Translations under genes and position numbers: made by a program
Shown here: positions 18,024 to 25,991 of the stretch, one piece after another
Layout: every line of letters starts with the position of its first letter
Position numbering within the stretch: position 1 is the stretch's first letter
Assembly: GCA_045810625.1 (NCBI GenBank)
Contig: JBJMVQ010000034.1
Coordinates: 1-60,994 of the forward strand
Direction of reading: 5' to 3'
From: JACQFZ01 sp045810625
Lineage (GTDB): Bacteria > Pseudomonadota > Gammaproteobacteria > Acidiferrobacterales > Sulfurifustaceae
Length of the DNA: 60,994 bases
The notes under the pieces: generated by a model
Seen by the model: only the letters and a program-made list of their open reading frames with translations
Databases searched by the model: none
Told to the model about the DNA's origin: nothing

Positions 18024-19283
18024 GTGGCACTCATCGTCCAAAAATACGGCGGCACTTCGGTGGGGAATCCGGAGCGCATCAGTGCGGTCGCGCAAAAGGT
18101 GGCGCAGACGCGCGCGGCCGGGCACGACGTCGTCGTGGTGGTATCGGCGATGAGCGGCGAGACGGACCGCCTGATCAAGCTCGCGAAGAGTCTGCATCCC
18201 GACCCGCCGGCGCGTGAGCTGGACGTGCTGCTCGCCACGGGTGAACAGACCACCATTGCGTTGTTGAGTATGGCGCTGGAGCGGCTGGGCGTGCCGGCGC
18301 GGTCGTATACGGGTCATCAGGTGCATATCCGGACGGACAACGTCCACGGCAAGGCACGGATACTCGACATCGACGACAAGCGGGTGCGCGACGATCTTAA
18401 GAAAGGGCGGGTCGTTGTCATCGCCGGTTTTCAGGGCGTCGATCAAGAAGGGAACATCACGACGCTGGGACGCGGCGGATCCGATACGACGGCCGTCGCG
18501 ATGGCGGCGGCGCTTAGCGCGGACGAATGTCAGATCTATACCGACGTCGACGGCGTATACACGACCGACCCGCGCATCGTGCCAATGGCGCGTCGGCTCG
18601 ATCGGATCACTGCCGAGGAAATGCTCGAAATGGCGAGCCTCGGCGCCAAAGTGTTGCAGATTCGATCCGTCGAATTCGCCGGGAAGTATAAGGTTCCGCT
18701 TCGCGTCCTGTCCTCCTTCGAAGACGGACCCGGGACGCTGATTACGTACGAGGAAATTGAAATGGAAGCGCCGCTTATTTCAGGTATTGCGTTCAACCGC
18801 GACGAGGCGAAGCTCACCATTCGCGGTGTCCCGGATCGGCCGGGCATTGCGGCGCACATCCTCGGCGATATCGGGCAGGCGAACATCAATGTCGATATGA
18901 TCGTCCAGAACGTGGGCGCGGACGGCACGACCGACTTTACGTTTACGGTTCATCGTACTGACTATAAAAAGGCGCTCGAGATTCTGCGCCAGGTCGCGCA
19001 AGCCCTGAAGGCTCGCGAGGTAAGCGGGGATGACAAGATCGTCAAAATTTCTGTGATCGGCGTCGGGATGCGGTCCCATGCCGGAATCGCCAGCACAATG
19101 TTCAAGGCTTTGGCGAACGAGGGCATCAATATACAAATGATCTCGACTTCCGAGATCAAGATTTCAGTGGTTGTCGACGAAAAATATCTCGAGCTCGGCG
19201 TACGCGCCCTGCACCATGCCTTTGGCCTCGATCGGCCGACGTCTGAGACAGAAAAACGCAAGGTAGAAAGCGGGTCTCGTTGA
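18024..19283 (+). CDS. lysC: Aspartate kinase (lysine/threonine-sensitive type)
   Basis: A 419-residue monofunctional aspartokinase with GTG start at 18024. The N-terminal kinase motif is VQKYGGTSVGN, and TLGRGGSDTTAVAMAAAL and TDVDGVYTTDPRI follow. Two C-terminal ACT domains (from about residue 265, RGVPDRPGIAAHILG, and from about 345, VGMRSHAGIASTMF) form the allosteric lysine/threonine sensor. It phosphorylates aspartate, the first step to Lys, Thr and Met. It sits between alaS and csrA as in Pseudomonas. Confidence 0.97.
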   Translation: MALIVQKYGGTSVGNPERISAVAQKVAQTRAAGHDVVVVVSAMSGETDRLIKLAKSLHPDPPARELDVLLATGEQTTIALLSMALERLGVPARSYTGHQVHIRTDNVHGKARILDIDDKRVRDDLKKGRVVVIAGFQGVDQEGNITTLGRGGSDTTAVAMAAALSADECQIYTDVDGVYTTDPRIVPMARRLDRITAEEMLEMASLGAKVLQIRSVEFAGKYKVPLRVLSSFEDGPGTLITYEEIEMEAPLISGIAFNRDEAKLTIRGVPDRPGIAAHILGDIGQANINVDMIVQNVGADGTTDFTFTVHRTDYKKALEILRQVAQALKAREVSGDDKIVKISVIGVGMRSHAGIASTMFKALANEGINIQMISTSEIKISVVVDEKYLELGVRALHHAFGLDRPTSETEKRKVESGSR

Positions 19284-19521
19284 GTTTTACGCCTTTTGAT
19301 CATTAGTAGATATTTAGTATTAGGGGGCCTGGCACGGAAGGTGCATAGGTACGGGGGGTACGTTCCACGACGCGGCAAAGGGCGGTAGTCTTTACTAACT
19401 AAGAATCCGGGGTTTGGTTACTTCGTCGCGGGGGTTTTAAGCGTTAGCGGGTCAGTGCTGGGACGTAAAGGCGCGCGTTCGTCTGGACTACGGTCGCGCT
19501 TAGTTTATATAGAAGTAGGAC

Positions 19522-19543
19522 ATTGCTCCGTACACGGAGCAAT
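19522..19543 (+). promoter_or_regulatory. Hairpin with GGA motifs in the csrA leader
   Basis: A perfect 9-bp inverted repeat, ATTGCTCCG - TACA - CGGAGCAAT, ends two bases before the csrA ribosome site (AGAAGGAG, 19545-19552). The segment GTACACGGA resembles the 5' part of the CsrA site consensus (RUACARGGAUGU). GGA triplets occur at 19518-19520, 19536-19538 and 19549-19551, the last inside the Shine-Dalgarno. CsrA is known to repress its own translation by such sites in E. coli. An autoregulatory leader is therefore plausible here but is inferred. Confidence 0.5.
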
Positions 19544-19560
19544 TAGAAGGAGTACAGCGG

Positions 19561-19779
19561 ATGCTGATCTTAACTCGACGCATTGGAGAGACGCTGAACA
19601 TCGGTGACGATGTTCAGGTGACCGTACTGGGTATCAAGGGGAACCAGGTGCGGATCGGTGTCAACGCGCCCAAAGAGATTCCTGTCCATCGAGAGGAAAT
19701 CTACGAGCGCATCAAGAAGGAGAAGGAAGCCGGTATCGTGCCGCCAAGCCGCACGGTCGCCGAGCAAGGCAAGGGTTAG
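19561..19779 (+). CDS. csrA: Carbon storage regulator CsrA/RsmA
   Basis: A 72-residue CsrA starting MLILTRRIGETLNIGDDV, with the core VTVLGIKGNQVRIGVNAP and the RNA-binding strand residues VHREEIYERI. The dimer binds GGA-containing hairpins and controls translation and stability of target mRNAs, including secondary-metabolite genes in Pseudomonas (Gac/Rsm). ATG 19561 follows AGAAGGAG with 8-nt spacing. The C-terminal tail after residue 60 is variable as usual. Candidate target sites in this window are at 38394-38659. Confidence 0.98.
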   Translation: MLILTRRIGETLNIGDDVQVTVLGIKGNQVRIGVNAPKEIPVHREEIYERIKKEKEAGIVPPSRTVAEQGKG

Positions 19780-19835
19780 CGGGCGTTTCCTTTACGCATC
19801 CGGCAGCAGAAGGTATCCTTGCTGCCGTTCGTAAA

Positions 19836-19927
19836 GGAGAGATGGCCGAGTTGGTCGAAGGCGCACCCCTGCTAAGGGTGTATACGCCAAAAGCGTATCG
19901 AGGGTTCGAATCCCTCTCTCTCCGCCA
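19836..19927 (+). tRNA. tRNA-Ser (anticodon GCT)
   Basis: Folds as a class II tRNA. The acceptor stem GGAGAGA pairs with TCTCTCC, the anticodon loop is CTGCTAA, the variable arm is long (TATACGCCAAAAGCGTAT), the T-loop is GGTTCGAATCC, and the discriminator is G followed by an encoded CCA. It lies 56 bp after csrA, a conserved neighbour in gammaproteobacteria. Confidence 0.97.
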
Positions 19928-19992
19928 TTCTCTGGTTCGCGATGCGACGCTGATTTGCCGCTGTTACTGTCCACAATATCGCGGCTGTCCTT

Positions 19993-19998
19993 TATAAT
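19993..19998 (+). promoter_or_regulatory. Candidate -10 box for tRNA-Arg
   Basis: A perfect TATAAT lies 26 bp before the mature 5' end of tRNA-Arg. No good -35 hexamer is seen at 17-18 bp; the best is the weak TGTCCA at 19969-19974. Confidence 0.5.
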
Positions 19999-20024
19999 GT
20001 GCCGCCTGCACACGCTGTTTCTTC

Positions 20025-20101
20025 GCGCCCGTAGCTCAGCTGGATAGAGTACCTGGCTACGAACCAGGCGGTCGGGAGTTCGAATCTCTCCGGGCGCGCC
20101 A
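20025..20101 (+). tRNA. tRNA-Arg (anticodon ACG)
   Basis: A 77-nt tRNA. Acceptor GCGCCCG pairs with CGGGCGC, the D-arm is GCTCAGCTGGATAGAGT, the anticodon arm is CTGGCTACGAACCAG, the T-loop is AGTTCGAATCT, the discriminator is G, and CCA is encoded. A34 of the ACG anticodon is expected to be edited to inosine. The accessory region of the window begins directly after this gene. Confidence 0.97.
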
Positions 20102-20150
20102 AATTCCAACCAGTAAACCAGCCCAAACTCAGGCCGCCGACACCGCGGCC

Positions 20151-20220
20151 TCGGGTCTTCTTCATGTCCGGCTTCTCCTTGAAAAACATCATAGGGAAAA
20201 GTCGGTTCGGGCTCTTTGCG
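20151..20220 (-). repeat. 70-bp direct repeat, copy 1
   Basis: Identical over 70 bp to 20503-20572; similarity fades into a shared GCTCCAGCTAA a few bases further right. On the reverse strand it carries AAGGAG and an ATG, like the translation start of a duplicated gene. Confidence 0.85.
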
Positions 20221-20502
20221 ATAGGCGAGGTGCTCCAGCTAACCGCCCGCACTCCATCCCGATCTCCGACCTTTTTTGCACGATGAACGAGTCGAGCTTC
20301 TTTAAGTGAAGCGCGTCGCCGTCCACGATGTTCTTGTTGTCCTCAAGATACTTGATGGCCGCTTCCCGCCAAGCGCGCCGCGGTGGAGCTTGACGTTAAG
20401 GACCGCCCGCACTCCATCCCGATGGCGAGATCATCGGCGCCGAGATCGTGCCGCTTGAATACTCGGCGAAATACGGCGTTTGTTGTCGATGCTGTGGTAG
20501 TG

Positions 20503-20572
20503 TCGGGTCTTCTTCATGTCCGGCTTCTCCTTGAAAAACATCATAGGGAAAAGTCGGTTCGGGCTCTTTGCG
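20503..20572 (-). repeat. 70-bp direct repeat, copy 2
   Basis: Second copy of the 20151-20220 repeat, 352 bp away. Reading on the reverse strand, a short frame starts here (MKKTRHYHSIDNKRR) and stops after 28 codons, consistent with a decayed gene. Confidence 0.85.
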
Positions 20573-20633
20573 GTACGCTAGGGGCTCCAGCTAATCGCCT
20601 CGATTTGCCGGAGAAAATGCGGACGATCTAATG

Positions 20634-20660
20634 CCTACCTTCGGCTCTGCCGAAGGTAGG
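20634..20660. repeat. Perfect 12-bp hairpin downstream of the TSUP gene
   Basis: CCTACCTTCGGC - TCT - GCCGAAGGTAGG. It sits 23 bp beyond the stop of the leftward TSUP gene and could end or stabilise its transcript. There is no U-tract on either strand, so a classic intrinsic terminator is not supported. A related CCTTCGGC/CGAAGGC hairpin lies on the other side of the gene at 21485-21505. Confidence 0.6.
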
Positions 20661-20683
20661 TCGTCATGCTGCTTTCAATGCGG

Positions 20684-21430
20684 TTACATGGCCGAGCGGG
20701 CGATCAAATCGCCGCCGAGGAACACGAGTCCGGTAAGGAAGATCGCGCGGAATTTTACCGGATTCACCCGCGCGCGAATGACCTGCCCGATCGCCATCCC
20801 AACGAGCGCGGGAGCCACGCAAAGCATGGAGCTCCCTGCCGCGGATATCTGAAACGCGCCGCGGGTCGCCAGCCCGGCCGCAAGCGCAAGCGTCGATGTC
20901 GTGAAAGAGAGTCCCAGGACCTGAACGAGATCGTCCTTCTCGAATCCGAGGGCCTCCAGATAGGCTGCTGCAGGAATGACGAACACCCCGGTCGCACCCG
21001 TGACGACCCCGGTCGCTGCTCCCGCCACCGGCGATAACCAAGGCTCATAGCTCTCGGGGACGGAAAGGCGGATTTTGGCGAAACCGAGCGCAGCATGGGC
21101 GACGAGCGCTATCCCCAGCCAGGTCACCGCCCGTGCTGCTCCTACCCCGGTCATCAAACCAGTGGCCGCCCATGTGGCCAGACAGATTGTCACCAGCATG
21201 GGCCATATCCTGCGCGCGAGAGCAAGCCGACGTGGTCCGGAAAGAAACTGCCAGACGTTCGTGAACAGAGAAGGGACGACAACTAAAGCGGCGGCTTGCG
21301 CCGGCGCTGTCACGAGCCCGAGCAGGCCCATCGCAACCGTCGGAAGCCCCATGCCAGTCACTCCCTTGACGAGCCCGGCGAGCACGAAGACGAGTGCGAT
21401 GGTGAGAATCTCGGACGTGATCCATTGCAT
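20684..21430 (-). CDS. Sulfite exporter TauE/SafE (TSUP) family membrane protein
   Basis: A 248-residue TSUP transporter from ATG 21430 (a GTG at 21457 is also in frame). The first half has FVLAGLVKGVTGMGLPTV near residue 15 and the second half has GAATGVVTGATGVFVIPAA near 140; seven to eight hydrophobic helices are visible. Its Gly-Met-Gly signature differs from the 9646 paralogue, so it is a different TSUP subgroup. It is divergent from a LysR regulator 90 bp away, the usual arrangement for a regulated transporter. The substrate is unknown. Confidence 0.88.
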   Translation of the reverse strand: MQWITSEILTIALVFVLAGLVKGVTGMGLPTVAMGLLGLVTAPAQAAALVVVPSLFTNVWQFLSGPRRLALARRIWPMLVTICLATWAATGLMTGVGAARAVTWLGIALVAHAALGFAKIRLSVPESYEPWLSPVAGAATGVVTGATGVFVIPAAAYLEALGFEKDDLVQVLGLSFTTSTLALAAGLATRGAFQISAAGSSMLCVAPALVGMAIGQVIRARVNPVKFRAIFLTGLVFLGGDLIARSAM

Positions 21431-21520
21431 TCGACAAGTTTGATCGCTGCTCGGCACAAGTGTAATCTGGCATTTCCTCGGTTAGCCTTCGGCTAAAGCG
21501 AAGGCATAGGACTACCGCCG

Positions 21521-22531
21521 ATGCGCTTTGACCTTGTGGACCTGCAGCTGTTTCTTCACGTCGCCGAAGCAGCAAACATTACTCGCGGGGCCGAAATGTC
21601 CAATATGGCGCTCGCCTCCGCCAGCGAACGCATTCGCAAGATGGAGGAACTCGCTGGGGTGCCGCTGCTCGAGCGCAGGCAACGTGGCGTCAACCTGACC
21701 CCCGCCGGTCGCTCATTCGCCCATCACGCCCGCCTCGTGCTCCAGCAGATCGACCACATGAAGGGTGAGTTGTCCGAATATGCCGGCGGAACTAGAGGGC
21801 GGGTTCGCGTGCAGGCGAACGCGTCGGCGCTCAGCGAGTTTCTCCCCGGGGCGCTCAAGGCGTTCCTTGCCGATCATCCGGGCATCAACGTCGATGTCGA
21901 GGAAAACTCGAGCCATGAGATTGTGAGGTCCGTGGCCGAAGGGTTCGTCGAGATTGGCATCGTTGCCGACATCGTCGATTTCGGGGACCTCGAGGCTTAT
22001 CCGTTCGCGACAGACCGGCTCGTTCTCGTGATGCCGCAGGGCCACCCTCTCTCAAGCGTGGGCCGACCCATCTTTCGATCTTTGCTCGACCACGAATTCA
22101 TCGGCCTCCCGGTCGCGAACGCCCTTCAGCAACACCTCGGGCAGAGGGCCATACAGGCCGGAAAGCCTCTAAAATTACGCGTGCGCCTCGGCAGCTTCGA
22201 TGCTGCTTGCCGCATGGTCGAAGCCGGTATTGGATTGGCTATCATCCCAGAGGCGGCAGCGCGTCGGTGTCGAAAGACCGCAGCCATCCGCATCGCTAGG
22301 CTCGCGGATTCCTGGGCGGTGCGAGAATTACATGTTTGTGTTCGTCGTTCGAGCGATTTGGCGCCGCCAGCGCGCCTCTTGCTGGGACACCTTCGCAGCG
22401 CCGCTAAAGATTTTCATTCGTACTGGCGTCGGGCGGCGTTTCCGTCAGGGACCAAAGCTGCGGAAAGAGTTGCCGGAAGGCGCGCAGAGTCCGCCATTAA
22501 AGAGAGGCAAACTGGTAGTGTCGCAGTTTGA
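21521..22531 (+). CDS. LysR family transcriptional regulator
   Basis: The N-terminal winged helix is VDLQLFLHVAEAANITRGAEMS.., with recognition helix ALASASERIRKMEELAGVPLLERRQRGV. An effector-binding domain runs from about residue 90 (GRVRVQANASALSEFLPGAL) to 290. At 336 residues it is about 35-40 residues longer than usual. The tail after LLLGHLRSAAKDF is arginine-rich and unlike the family, suggesting that the original stop was lost and the frame reads into decayed DNA. It probably controls the divergent TSUP gene; the 90-bp gap holds a GCCTTCG/CGAAGGC inverted repeat at 21485-21505. Confidence 0.88.
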   Translation: MRFDLVDLQLFLHVAEAANITRGAEMSNMALASASERIRKMEELAGVPLLERRQRGVNLTPAGRSFAHHARLVLQQIDHMKGELSEYAGGTRGRVRVQANASALSEFLPGALKAFLADHPGINVDVEENSSHEIVRSVAEGFVEIGIVADIVDFGDLEAYPFATDRLVLVMPQGHPLSSVGRPIFRSLLDHEFIGLPVANALQQHLGQRAIQAGKPLKLRVRLGSFDAACRMVEAGIGLAIIPEAAARRCRKTAAIRIARLADSWAVRELHVCVRRSSDLAPPARLLLGHLRSAAKDFHSYWRRAAFPSGTKAAERVAGRRAESAIKERQTGSVAV

Positions 22532-22535
22532 AAAC

Positions 22536-22868
22536 TTAGACAGTACCCGATTCGCTTAACATTTGCCTCGCGCCATCCGTCTGCGGCAACGAGCGTCTCC
22601 GCGCCGATCCCGCTAGTCCCCTGCTCATGCTAATGCGCTCTTCAATCTCGTAGCCGAGCCGCCGATAGAACCCGACGACATCAGGATTGGTAGTTCGGAC
22701 TTGTAGATTGATCTTGAGGCATCTCATCGCGGAAAGGGGCGCTCGCGGTGCGCACGAGATCTGTGCCGAGAATCTGGCGAGTGCAAGACGGCAGAACCGC
22801 AATGCGAGAATCCAGCCGCGATGTCCGTCGTATCCGGGCCATGACAGAGCCGACCACCTGTCACCCAT
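22536..22868 (-). pseudogene. GNAT acetyltransferase remnant
   Basis: The reverse strand keeps a clear GNAT C-terminus (CLKINLQVRTTNPDVVGFYRRLGYEIEERISM), typical of YpeA-like acetyltransferases. Just upstream the matching N-terminal piece VVGSVMA lies in a different frame from GYDGHRGWI, and the acetyl-CoA loop (R/Q-x-x-G-x-G/A) that should follow is garbled (FCRLALARFSAQIS). At least one frameshift plus further damage is needed to explain this, so the gene is dead. Confidence 0.75.
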
Positions 22869-23837
22869 CTAGAGCAACGAGGAACAGTGACGAGCATTTC
22901 GCCGTAACGAGGCGCTTCTTGAACGGCTATGAGCAGATGGTCGACAACTTTTAGCGATGAATAACTGATACTCCAATACCGAATCCATGGCGCTCATTCT
23001 GCTGGAATCAAAGCACGACAAGATCGCGGCCCGAACGCGATTTGCTGAATATCTGAATGCGGCTTGGCACCAGCGCGAACGGCGATGTGTCGTGTGGCGG
23101 CCAAGCCGCCGCGAATTGAAGGTGGCACAGAACGGCAGGTACTGGTTGTTTCTGTAGCACCGGGTCGCGGCCATAACGCGAATGGAACGTTCCATGCAGT
23201 GGTTCGTCCCGGTACGTAAAACACGTATCTCCGGTGATGGCGGCCAACTTCCAACGTCGTTAACCTCTCGCGAACAATGCATCCAGCATCTGAAGGAGTG
23301 TTGCAGCCGTATCGACGAAGCGTCGCGGTCACGAGTATGTGCGCGGATGGGGTCGGAAAAGACGGAGAGGGTACTGTCCTACACCAAACTTAACTTATTA
23401 ATAGGTGTGCAGGGCCGGGATGTATCTGTAAAGGAACCGGATACTCGGTACCCTGTCGATGTATCAACAGCCAGGTACAAGGGAGATGTCGGTGTGGAAA
23501 TGGATGGCGAGAAGTTCACTGGCTCGGAGGAGGTCGACAATCAACGGCGGAACCGGTTTTCGGGTGTCAGTGCGAAGCTATTCGAATTGTTCGATGAGTT
23601 GATGGACACGGCCATCAGATACAAAGAAGTCACTCGCCGCTTTCCTCCGATCTCCGGCGAACTTCGTGACCAGTGTGCCAGGCTCGGCGTGACGAGAACC
23701 AAGGTGCACGGGCCCGGCGCAGAGGGTGCTAATCGGATTGCGAGCCGCCGGTTGCGCGAACAGCTTGGAAGAGCATCGATGAGGCACGAGCCATTCGTCG
23801 GTAAGATAGCGTGCCGTCCACCTCGGTTAAGTCGACC
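22869..23837. other. Unassigned stretch, probably decayed DNA
   Basis: No gene can be supported. A 219-codon frame at 23182-23841 (+) and shorter antisense frames have no recognisable motif and no consistent codon bias. A 56-codon frame at 22987-23157 (+, MALILLESKHDKIAARTR...) starts with ATG, has ordinary composition and could be a small gene or a fragment. GC content is visibly lower than in the flanking core genes. Confidence 0.5.
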
Positions 23838-24539
23838 ATGACGATCCCCGTCATCCTCATTCCGGGGCTCCTGAGCACGGCATCGCTCTATGCTCCGCAG
23901 ATTCCCGTACTCCTTCAATTCGGCGCCGTTACCGTCGCCGATCACACGCGCGACGAGACAATCGAGGCCATCGGACAGCGGCTGTTGGACACCGCGCCGG
24001 AACGGTTTGTAGCGGTGGGCTCGTCGATGGGCGGATACGTCGCGTTAGAGGTCGCGCACCGCGCACCCGAGCGCGTCATGAAGTTGGTTCTACTCAACAC
24101 GTCTGCCCGTCCGGACACTCCGGAGCAAAAAGCAGCGCGCCTCAATCAGATCGCATATGTAGAATCAGGCATGTTTTCGGAATTGCCGGACATGATATTT
24201 CCATTTGTGGTTCATCCAGATCGTCATGACGATGAAGCTCTACGAAAGATCGTGGAACAAATGGCGATCGACACGGGAGCGGAGGTGTTTGTCCGACAGC
24301 AGCGAGCGATACTTGCAAGGCCGGATTTACGCCCGTGTCTGCGGGATATCCGCTGCCCGACCCTCGTGATTGCCGGAGAGCAAGATGTTCTGGCGCCGCC
24401 AGACCGGTCGGCCGAGATCGCTCAGGCGATCCGCGATTCGCAGCTTGTGGTAGTTCCCGATTGCGGTCATCTTTCGACGCTCGAGCAACCGGTGGCGATG
24501 AATACCGCACTGCATCACTTCTTGCAGCGGCCGCACTGA
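23838..24539 (+). CDS. Alpha/beta hydrolase
   Basis: A 233-residue hydrolase from ATG 23838 (ValIleLeuIlePro start, VILIPGLLSTASLY). The nucleophile elbow is AVGSSMGGYVAL (Ser near residue 70), the acid is in IAGEQDVLAPPDRS and the His in DCGHLSTLEQP, so the Ser-Asp-His triad is complete. The lid region (residues 110-170) is small. Family members include esterases, C-C hydrolases and thioesterases; the substrate is unknown. It opens the presumed biosynthetic cluster and lies 140 bp before the SfnB-like gene on the same strand. Confidence 0.88.
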   Translation: MTIPVILIPGLLSTASLYAPQIPVLLQFGAVTVADHTRDETIEAIGQRLLDTAPERFVAVGSSMGGYVALEVAHRAPERVMKLVLLNTSARPDTPEQKAARLNQIAYVESGMFSELPDMIFPFVVHPDRHDDEALRKIVEQMAIDTGAEVFVRQQRAILARPDLRPCLRDIRCPTLVIAGEQDVLAPPDRSAEIAQAIRDSQLVVVPDCGHLSTLEQPVAMNTALHHFLQRPH

Positions 24540-24678
24540 TTGTTGCTCGAGATCTGAACGGAACACCGATCCGCATACGAGTTCGTTGCACGAAAGATTG
24601 ACACGACGGTTGTATTGACGGGCACCGGCCACGGAGCCACAATCACATCGCGGATTGGAACCGCGACGGGAGCCAAGG

Positions 24679-25941
24679 ATGGAGCACCCCACTTCCTCTG
24701 TGAACACGTCGGTCACGATTCTGATCGACGACGAGACACCCCCAGACGAGACTGTCAATCCGGCCGTACGGCGAATCGGAACGGACGCCGAGGCTATCGA
24801 CGTCGCACGCCAGATGGCTGTCGAGTTCGCGCCGGGCGCCGCGGAGCGCGACCGTGACAGAAAGCTTCCTTACGATGAAGTTGCGAAATTCTCCGCGAGC
24901 GGTTTATGGGCCATCACGGTACCGAAACGATGGGGTGGTCCTGGAGTGTCCAACAGGACGCTGGGCGAAGTTCTTGCGACGATTGCCGCGGCCGACCCGA
25001 ACATCGCTCAGATTCCGAAAAATCATTTTCTTGCCGTTGATATCATCGCTCTCAACGGTACCGATGCGCAGCGGAGGTTCTTCTTCGACGAGGTGCTGTG
25101 CGGCAAGCGGATAGGTCACGCCGCCTCGGAACGAGGAACAAAGAACGTCCTCGAAATCCGGACACGACTGACCAGCACGTCCGGCCGACTTGTCCTCAAC
25201 GGTGAAAAGTTTTATTCGACGGGGGCGCTCTTTGCAGATTGGGTCGCGGTCAGCGCAATCGACGACCACGGCCGATTCGTCCAGGTCTTCGTTCCTCGCA
25301 ATGCGCCCGGATTGACTGTGCTCGACGATTGGACCGGGTTCGGCCAGCGGATTACCGCGAGCGGCACGGTCAAGCTCGAGAATGTGGTGGTCGATCCCGC
25401 GCACGTGATGTCCCTGCAGGGTGCCTATGATCGTCCAACCCTCGCTGGCCCGGCTTCTCAGTTTCAACACGCTTGCATCGACCTCGGCATGGCACGAGCG
25501 GCCATCCGCGAGGCCATCGAGTTCGTCAACACAAAGACCCGTCCCTGGGCGGACAGCGGGCTAAAACGTGCGTGTGAGGACCCCTACATTATCAGCGCGA
25601 TCGGCGACCTGCAGATCCGCCTGTTTGCAGCGGAAGCTGGTATTGAGAAGGCTGCCAAGCGGCTCGACGAGACACCGGCCGATCCGAACGAGGACGAGGT
25701 CGCTCGGGCATCCATCGATGTTGCGTCGGCCAAGGTTCTGACAACGGAGCTTGCTATCTTCGCCACCAACAAAATGTTCGAGTTGGCCGGTGCAAGCGCA
25801 ACGCTGGCGAGCTACAACCTCGATCGGCACTGGCGTAATGCCAGGACGCATACGCTACACGACCCGGTGCGCTGGAAGTATGCAGTGGTGGGTGACTACT
25901 ACCTTAATTCGGTGAATCCGAGGCGCCACAACTACATCTGA
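24679..25941 (+). CDS. SfnB-like acyl-CoA-dehydrogenase-fold flavin oxidoreductase
   Basis: A 420-residue protein of the acyl-CoA dehydrogenase fold, group D monooxygenase branch. Landmarks are RDRKLPYDEVAKFSASGLWA (N-terminal helical domain), ADPNIAQIPKNH, SERGTKNVLEIRT, FYSTGALFADWVAV and DDWTGFGQRITASGTV, which closely follow SfnB sulfur-acquisition oxidoreductases. Those use reduced flavin from a partner reductase to oxidise small sulfur compounds such as sulfones. No flavin reductase is visible nearby. It may instead hydroxylate a cluster intermediate. ATG 24679 was preferred over 24655 because the family similarity begins there. Confidence 0.85.
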   Translation: MEHPTSSVNTSVTILIDDETPPDETVNPAVRRIGTDAEAIDVARQMAVEFAPGAAERDRDRKLPYDEVAKFSASGLWAITVPKRWGGPGVSNRTLGEVLATIAAADPNIAQIPKNHFLAVDIIALNGTDAQRRFFFDEVLCGKRIGHAASERGTKNVLEIRTRLTSTSGRLVLNGEKFYSTGALFADWVAVSAIDDHGRFVQVFVPRNAPGLTVLDDWTGFGQRITASGTVKLENVVVDPAHVMSLQGAYDRPTLAGPASQFQHACIDLGMARAAIREAIEFVNTKTRPWADSGLKRACEDPYIISAIGDLQIRLFAAEAGIEKAAKRLDETPADPNEDEVARASIDVASAKVLTTELAIFATNKMFELAGASATLASYNLDRHWRNARTHTLHDPVRWKYAVVGDYYLNSVNPRRHNYI

Positions 25942-25991
25942 AGGTTGGCCTGTTTGCTCAGTTTGACGGAAAGGATTCCGGGAGCGCGCAG

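Larger units (their letters stand above)
20102..20683. other. Non-coding accessory stretch with duplicated gene debris
   Basis: No intact gene is seen. The stretch is built of short direct duplications (20151-20220 and 20503-20572, and a 22-bp repeat at 20242-20263 and 20402-20423). On the reverse strand short coding-like pieces remain, e.g. around 20260-20370 reading AIKYLEDNKNIVDGDALHL, but they are interrupted. Each 70-bp copy on the reverse strand ends in AAGGAG followed by an ATG AAG AAG start, so the debris may be two copies of the start of one lost gene. The parent gene was not recognised. Confidence 0.6.

Noticed and set aside
19792..20252. Reverse-strand frames across tRNA-Ser and tRNA-Arg (GIRTLDTLLAY..., RPERFELPTAWF...)
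   Set aside because: These are well-known false proteins read antisense through tRNA genes; the tRNAs fold correctly.
20634..20660. Rho-independent terminator
   Set aside because: Strong stem but no U-run on either strand; listed as a hairpin only.
23182..23841. 219-codon plus-strand frame as a gene
   Set aside because: No recognisable motif, irregular composition, and it runs into the hydrolase start; kept only as unassigned DNA.
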